Source: Campanula takesimana
Taxonomy: Eukaryota > Streptophyta > Magnoliopsida > Asterales > Campanulaceae
Assembly (NCBI GenBank): GCA_026119855.1
Contig: JAOWBW010000146.1
Location: 1,858,333-1,922,332 of the forward strand
DNA: 64,000 nucleotides
Direction: 5' to 3'
The position numbers and the translations under genes are program-made. The notes under the pieces are model-generated. The model was not told the origin of the DNA. It worked only from the letters and a program-made list of their open reading frames with translations, and ran no database searches. Positions 56,878-64,000 of this stretch are shown piece after piece. Within the stretch, counting starts at the first letter, position 1. Each line of letters opens with the position of its first letter.

Positions 56878-59800
56878 ATCTCCCACTTGCCCTAGGCCCA
56901 ATCTCTAGGTATCCAATACCCATGGACCTAACATGACCATCATGTTTAGCTTTATGGAAGTCCCATTGTTTAGCGTGTCTGTAACGTTATCATTAGTTGG
57001 TACTTTGCATATATTTACGTCTCTCTTATCAACGATTTCTCGAACGATAAGAGAACGCCTAAGTATGTGTTTGGATTTAGGATGTGCTCTTGGTTCCTTT
57101 GCTTGATCAATAGCACCAATATTATTTCTAATAAGGTCTATTAGTTTAGCAATGCTAGGAACCATCTCAAAGTTCTCCAATGAACTTCTTAATCCAAACA
57201 GTTTCCATCGCAGCATCCAATGCAGCAATATACTTATTTTTAGTCGCAGAATTAGTGACTGTACTCTTCTTACAGCTTCACTATTATTTATAAAACTCGA
57301 TTGCGATTTCTACCATTTTTGTCGGTTTGGAAGCATGCATCCGTGTATCCATATACATCGAGATCATCTTCCATCCCTCCATAGATCATAACAATTCTTT
57401 AGTCCTTCTTAAGTACTTTAAGAATTGTTTCACAGCCATCCAGTGATTCTCACCGGTTGTCGGATTAATATCTACTCGTCATGCTCCAAGCATTTATATA
57501 TATCCGGCTTAGTACTTATCATGGTATGATGGTTCCAATTGCCGAAGCAAATGGCATCCCATTCATTCTTCTCATGCTCATCATTGGTCTCAGGACATTT
57601 GAGTCTTTGCATAGAAAACTTCCATGTAACATTAACAACCGTCCTCTCATAGAATTTTCTTTGTGGAATCTTCTAATAACTTTGTCAATGTATGTACTTT
57701 GGCTTAATCAATTAGCTTCTTCGATCTATCTCTATAGATCTTAATGCCAAGGACATATGCAGTTTCATCCATATTTTTTATTGCGAAACACTTTCTTAAC
57801 AAAATCTTTACAGATTAAAGTATAGGAATTTCGTTTCCAATGAGCAATATGTCATCCACATATTTAATTTAAGGAATATCACTATGCTCCCACTAATCTT
57901 CTTGTATATACAAGGTTCATCAAGTCAAACTCTTTTGATTTATCAAACGGAGATTCCAACTCCCACAAGTTTGCTTTAATCCATCCAATGGATTTTTGTA
58001 ACTTTCATAATTTATCAGAATTTTCTTTGACTGTGAAAACCTTTAGGTTGTATCCAATACATCCTTAAGTGAGTTCCCGTTGAGGAACACTTGTTTTGAC
58101 ATCATTTTGTCAATTTTCATATTCCAAATATGAACATGTGACTACGAGAATTCTAGTAAATTTCTTTGCTATCCATGTAAAATTTTCTCCAAGAAAACTC
58201 ATTCCTCTCCTTTGGTTTTTACACCTTAGGTTAGAATGATCAAGTTCCAAACTTGATATTACACATGGGTTGCCTTTTAGATTTCATGACTCCAAGTCAT
58301 TATGTAAATATGTGGAGTTGACATTGCATCTTTGATAGATGGTAAATACTTCATTCCAAATGAACTTTACCTCAAACACTTTCTATTTCGAAATATCCAA
58401 TATTTCTTGCAATAGATTGTGTCCTATCACATACGCAAGTTCTTGTATATCTTTTGAACGGACTTTTCACGACTCCTTGTGAAAAACTTGTTCAACTTCC
58501 ATCTTAGGTTAAAATATATATTTTCTAGGTCTCGAACCATTCGAGATACATTTTACTCCCATTGATTCTTTTAGAGATAAACCATTTATCTAGAAAGTTA
58601 TCATCATAATCAACAAACCATTTGTTTCTTATGAGTAAAATTATATCACTCAAGTTTCCTTAGGATATCCCATGAAAATATATTTATTAGATTTAAATGT
58701 GAGTGTGTCCCAGACAACTCCTTTCCAAAAGGTCTCACCATCTTAAATCTTTGCGAAAGGCAAACCGAGTTTTCTTTTATCTTTTAACCTCTCAAGCTGG
58801 AATTCAGATTAGTATAATCATAGCGGTTTCAAATACATAACCCCAAAATTAATAATGGAAGATCAATTTGACTTTATCATCTAATGAACCATATCCAATA
58901 AGGTTCTTTTACTTTCACGCAGACATATCATTTAGAATGATATTCTTAATGAAGTTAATTTGTGAAACCATTTCACAACTTTAATGATGACTGTCAAATT
59001 TTCGGTTTAATTATCCATCATCATGATCCAATCATAATTTTTGAATAGTTTTACCAAGTATAACCAAAATTCTCTTTTAGCATTTCTTCTTAATGCACCA
59101 TACACATCAAAATGTATTAGGTCAATTAAGACATTATCCTTTTACCAATCATAGTAAAAGATGTCTTGATCCAAGTAAATAAGATTTGCATAATCATGTG
59201 ATTCCAAATCATATGACTTAAACTCTGTCCAATAGAATTTTAGATATGCATTTCTCATTTATTTGATCAAAACAATAATGCATAAAGAATTTTAATTATT
59301 TATGTTATAGTCTTTATTTATTTTGTTCTTCAAGATTTAGGATATAAGATTTATTTATATGATACACAATGAAGTAAATCATAATAAATAAAGCATTTTT
59401 CTTATTCCAAATAAGAAATTAATATCCTTCATTATCTTATAACAAAATAATGTTTTCTACTTCATCAGTAAAGTTACTTTACAAGTGTTCTACGAACAAT
59501 GTTGCAAACCATTGCATCATTACTGTTTGTAGATAAAACATTACTATAAGTAGTCTTTCATCTTACTAATTATTCTGGTATCCAATACCCAATATTAAAT
59601 TTAGAAAGAATAATTTATACATAAATATTCCGAGTGTAGTCCCACTACCATTCCTTTTATTGATCATCCAGAATTTGACTACAATTCTAAATGGTCAATC
59701 CAATTGCTACTTTACCAAATTGCATCTATTAGAGTTATTATTATAACCAAAATTATTTCCTTTAGGTTTGACAACTCTTGTCTTACTTTTCTTTTGGCAT

Positions 59801-62050
59801 TTGGGCTCTTTCCATCATGAACTATGAGCATTGGAGAACCATTCTCCATATCTTCATCTTCGCAGTTTTTCAGCATGTTAATGCAATTCGAAAAATTCTT
59901 ATTCATTTTAAGCATGTTATATTCCATCACTAAGTGATCATAACATTTAGACAATGAATCAAGAATGAGATCCATGGCTTGCTCCAATCCAATTGGACAA
60001 CCAAGTTTCTCAAGATGCTCTACGTAGCCTTTATCTTAAGCATGTGAGGTTCCACTTATTGCCCTTTACTCCTTTTGCATGAAGTGAATGCAATAATGGT
60101 TTTATACCTTTCTTGCCTAGATTGCTCTTTGAAACATGTAACTCAACTCCACGCCTATCTAATAGGCTTCCAAAGTTTCAAACTTTGTTGAAGTTTTAAG
60201 AACATAATCGTGAGCTTGAGACAACTCACATTCCTAGAATCATACTTATGATTCTTGTGATTGTCTATTCCGGCTTTGGGTTCTTTAGGAATAGGCCTAT
60301 CAAGAATGTACAACCCATCTTCTTGCCTTAGAACCATTCTTAGGCTCAGGATCCAATCCATGAAGTTTGTACCATTCTTTTGAAGCTTTATCCTTAACAA
60401 GGATTAATCGCAACGATTTTAGTTGTCATCTACAACTTATGCAGAATTTCCAAAATTTTACAAGTACCAATCTCATTCAAGAAATAAATAATGTATTTTC
60501 CAAAAATACTCCCACTAAATTATATAACCTTCATATACATCCAATGTATAATATAATTTAAATGGGCTAAGATCCAACTTTAATTTAATTCTAAGTCCGC
60601 TATGGCGGATTACACAAAATCAAATTAATTAGGTAGACAACCCTGTCAATCATATCCCATATGACTCTTAGATCCTTTTATGAGACTCTTTTAAATTGGG
60701 CTAAGATCCAACTTTAATTTAATCTTGAGTCCACGGAGGTGGACCGCTCAAAATCAAATTAATTAGGTAGACAATTTCTTGTCAATCATATCCAATATGA
60801 TTCTTAGTGATCCAATCTCAAAAGCATGTTTAATCTCATCTTTTGCCTAGGCCCAAAACTGTTTTGACGCTTTATTAAGTCCAACCATTTTAAACGCATG
60901 GTTGATGTGCCTCGCTAGGGCGTGCCCACATCATCCATCTTGCTCATACATAGATAAAGTCAATGTACCTCGCTAGGGCGAACCCACATTAAAATCACCC
61001 ATGCACTAACAAGTGTTTTAATCATGACGTGGCAAAAGGACTTAAAACTTTCTTGAAGGTTCATCACCATATAGCATACAACACATTTATGAGCACACAA
61101 GATAAACATGTTACGCATCAAGTTTAGCCACTAAATTAATTCCATTAATTTAAGCATAATATTTATGTGTCATTAGTTTTTCTATTATTATGAGGATGAG
61201 ATTATTTTGAACTTTGGTCATCATCTCCAAATCAAGACAACAAGAAGTGCGGCCGAACTAAGCCATTGGCAACCACAATTCCGTACTAATTCAAGAAACC
61301 AAGAAAGTAGTCCATGTGGCCGAAACTAAGAAATAGATGGTCTCGATGAACGTAGGCCAATTGCATTCACAATTCCACATGGATCTTCAATCATTGAATC
61401 AAGAACTTTGTTTCTCAATTTTAGCAATTATGAACTCTTTCATAATTCTAATTTCGTTTTATCTTTGAAACCTTGATTGCGATCAAGTTTGGAAAACACA
61501 ATCTCGATGACGTAGATTAGCCATCCAAACCTTGAACTAATCTTAGAATCACAAGACTAAAACAAATAGGAGATTTAAACCCAAGATCCCCACCCAAAAC
61601 CCAAACCTACCCCCGCGCCAAACCCTAGGTCCGGCCGAGTAAGGCTTGGGTCCGGGTCGGACCCCTTGCGAAAAATCCAAATTTTTAAAGTTCCAAAATT
61701 TATCTCAAAATTGTTTTTCCCCCATTCAATTAGGATTTGGTGTTCTTGGTGATCCAATCACCATGATCATCAAAACCTTGAATAAACGATTTATTCTTGA
61801 ATCCCTAGAATATCAAAACTTTGATCCAATCAAAAATTGATAATCCAAACAATTTTAAATCCACCATAATTTTAATTGCGATTGAGCAGTGCGATTAAAG
61901 TTTATAAAACAATAAACCACATAAAACACATAGACCACATAAACATCATAATCCCAATATTCAAATCATGCTAGGCACATAAACAATTTATATACACACA
62001 ACATGATCTTAGTATTGAAATAATCAACATGAACGGGGCTCTGATACCAC
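56878..62050 (-). pseudogene. Copia internal region 2 (decayed Gag-Pol)
   Basis: A nearly identical copy of internal region 1 with the same layout: RNase H end at about 56905-57228, YVDD of reverse transcriptase at about 57845-57870, a Gag segment MEQAMDLILDSLSKCYDHLV at 59712-59987, and LQKNGTNFMDWILSLRMVLR at about 60290-60395. Near LTR D (about 61860-61990) it diverges more from internal region 1 than elsewhere, which may mark a switch to outer-element sequence. All domains are broken. Confidence 0.8.
62038..62049 (-). other. Copia primer binding site of internal region 2
   Basis: TGGTATCAGAGC on the minus strand, one base from LTR D. Confidence 0.92.
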
Positions 62051-63593
62051 TGTTGGGTTTCGTAGTAACATGCGCAGCGGAATTAAGCATTTAAAATTTA
62101 TGAAACCCAAAGCCCATAGATCCATTCATATCATTAAGTCAAATACAACATAATGAAACTAGAATACTAACCCTTGATGCTTTTGATTTTGCAACCTTGA
62201 ATTCGATGGAGGCTTGAAATCTTGATCACGAACAAAGCAAGAATCACGAACTATGAAGATGATAAGTTTCACCCTCTAGCGGTATCCACACACGAACGAA
62301 TATCAAGAACACTTGATCTTGGTTGCTAGACCAAATTATGAAACACGCTTTCACAATTGTAAGAACTATATGGAATTATGAATATTCTTGTTCTTCACTT
62401 TTGGGATCTTAGAACAAGAAAATAACCTCTCAAAACCTTATGGAGGCTCTCACAACAACGTGTCTAATGGCTGTAAAAAGGATCCTTAAATAGGTCCTAA
62501 TCTTTAACCCTTAAGGACTTAGGAAACCTAAATCCCGTCACCAAATTAGGCAACAAGGAATTCTGGCCGACTTGAGTGGCACGGTCGTGCCCTACAATCT
62601 GGCACGGTCGTGCCATCTAGTCCGCGCGAATTCCCCAGCCGCCCATTTTCGGCACGGTCGTGCTTGGTAATTTGGCACGGTCGTGCCAATCATGTCGACA
62701 GGTTTGCCTTGGTTTGGATTTATGGCACGACCGTGCCATTTTAAGGCGCACGACCGTGCCAGAGCCAAACACTGATATATTTCCATAATTCCCATTTAGT
62801 CCTTTACGATTCGTTCTATTTGTGTGTGACCCTCTAGGATTACACTAAGTTGGCAATGGGTTCAAACATGAACCCATAAGATATGATTAGGTTCTAGCAA
62901 ACCGTCATACCTACCCAAATAGTGTAACTAGATACAAGTTCGCATTCCTTTTAGAACATGTCATAATCCCTTTGTCCACGATGTCATTGAACACAAGTCA
63001 TGGTCAACAAGTCAACTTGTATTGTTCAATACTTTTCTCGATCCCGAATATGTGATAATCCAAATGACATTGATCCAATCAATCCATTTGAGTTTGGCCA
63101 AACATTTCACCAACATCATTCCTTCGAGGGGCCCAAGCTTGATATCTCTCCGAAGAGGGACAAATCCATTTGGCTTATTATTCTTCCCTACGTGAATCCA
63201 ATCATGCCAATCATACCCTTTATAACTACCGTGTTAAGGCAGCGTTTGAATATGTCAAACATAATGTTCATCAAGTGGAAGACTATAATAACTTCATGTC
63301 TAAGGATTCAAATGACATAACTAATATGAGATTTATATATGACATCGACCATGACATAAATCTCATACCGCGGGTCATGTCCAGTACCTTGTTCCAAACA
63401 AGTACCCATAAATCTAACATGATCATCCCATGATCATTTAGCCTTTATACTAGTGCTTAAGAAGCTCTAGGGACGGAGATTATTATAAGCAAACACGAGC
63501 CATAATAATAATCCTATTATCTCTTTATTATCATGAATAAACTGATAACTTATACAGCGTTTAACAACCGTGCCTAGGGCACCAACACCAACA
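62051..63593 (-). repeat. LTR D of the copia array (outer subtype)
   Basis: 1543 bp, matching LTR A in its subtype-specific blocks. Followed by TTTAG (63594-63598), the same five bases that precede LTR A. Confidence 0.9.
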
Positions 63594-64000
63594 TTTAGAG
63601 CTAGATCAATGTTGAATGATAAAGATGGAAGCTTTATCATCCAAATGATCATTATTGCCAACAAAAGCATCATTCCAACTAGACAAGAATGTAAATGACA
63701 ATCAACAAGCCATGATCATCTAGGTTTGAAACTCTTCCACACAAGGCATGGAGGGCACCTTGGATCATCTCATGGCTTGGACAAGAGAAATATATATAGA
63801 GTAATATATGTTATTTTGCTTGAATGGACAAGTCTTGCATAAATGTAAAGTTGCTTGAATGGACAAGTCTTGCAAGTAATGTAAAAGTGCTTGAATGGAC
63901 AAGTCTTGCAAGTAATGTAAGATTACATAACTTAAACAAACATTAAAGATAAAATAGAGTTATAGATGAAGAGAAGGGAGGGGGAGAAGGTGGCTTTACC
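63594..64000 (-). repeat. Resumed LTR of the Tat/Ogre-like element
   Basis: Sequence after the TTTAG duplication has the same flavour as that before LTR A (repeated 'ataaagat', 'gaagctttat' and 'aaactttatcc' words), so it is taken as the other part of the split LTR. It contains three tandem copies of a 35-36 bp unit. Confidence 0.45.
63817..63924. repeat. Three tandem copies of a 35-36 bp unit
   Basis: Units start at about 63818, 63853 and 63889, each with TGCTTGAATGGACAAGTCTT followed by GCA-AATGTAA-like sequence. They lie in the inferred U3 part of the Tat/Ogre-like LTR, where such repeats are common. Confidence 0.85.

Noticed and set aside
50771..57744. Plus-strand frames in the copia internal regions (50771-51034, 57481-57744)
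   Set aside because: They are complements of the minus-strand reverse transcriptase, which carries the recognisable YVDD motif.
47442..63433. Plus-strand open frames of 85-106 codons repeated at 47492, 49586, 56295 and 63000
   Set aside because: All lie at the same place in the four copia LTRs, antisense to the element. They are open in each copy only because the LTRs are homologous, and show no domain or start context.
1..64000. tRNA or rRNA genes
   Set aside because: None seen; the only tRNA-related sequences are retroelement primer sites and a SINE tail.

Overview
The window is nuclear DNA from a flowering plant, most likely a eudicot. The evidence is intron-containing plant genes with GT-AG junctions (a V-ATPase subunit a, a CUL4-DDB1 WD40 receptor, two NRT1/PTR transporters), many Stowaway-type MITEs with CTCCCTCCGTCCC ends and TA duplications, hAT, Mutator-like and PIF/Harbinger elements, and decayed copia and Tat/Ogre-type gypsy LTR retrotransposons. 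The species cannot be named from the sequence. A 100-N scaffold gap lies at 40104-40203.

Gene-bearing half (1 to about 26.8 kb). The last three exons of a V-ATPase subunit a gene lie at 1924-3418 (+). A four-exon DCAF8-like WD40 gene runs from 6925 to 13058 (+); its first intron is 4.1 kb and loaded with repeats. Two tandem four-exon NPF genes of the NAXT/NPF2.7-like clade are on the minus strand (17381 to 14140, and 26786 to 22107). As assembled neither NPF copy is normal: the first has a +1 frameshift in its last exon, and the second lacks about 34 residues in frame at a conserved membrane segment. Introns and spacers are filled with nested small transposons, many with visible target duplications: hAT in hAT with Stowaways inside, PIF/Harbinger in a hAT-like element, a MITE in a Stowaway, and a 110-bp foldback element in a Stowaway.

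Repeat half (about 27 kb to the end). After AT-rich repeat tracts there is an RNase H-domain fragment framed by roughly 110-bp inverted repeats (31.4-32.3 kb). A plus-strand copia element follows, with LTR, TATA box, tRNA-Met primer site, Gag, and Pol broken by frameshifts (34.0-40.1 kb), cut by the gap. On the other side is a minus-strand Tat/Ogre-like gypsy element (Gag and protease at 40.2-44.1 kb, primer site at 45.7 kb, LTR from 45.74 kb). Its LTR is split by a 17-kb array of a second, minus-strand copia family: LTR A, internal fragment, LTR B, internal 1, LTR C, internal 2, LTR D (46516-63593).

The most interesting structure is that copia array. The whole array is bounded by one TTTAG duplication. 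The outer LTRs A and D form one subtype and the inner LTRs B and C another, which points to a copia element that took in a relative of itself and then recombined. All four LTRs keep a cluster of GGCACG-NN-CGTGCC palindromes although the sequence between them has diverged. The plus-strand copia element shows a strand-biased excess of the word ACCGC in several reading frames and in its LTR. No bacterial-type system, CRISPR array, tRNA or rRNA gene was seen.
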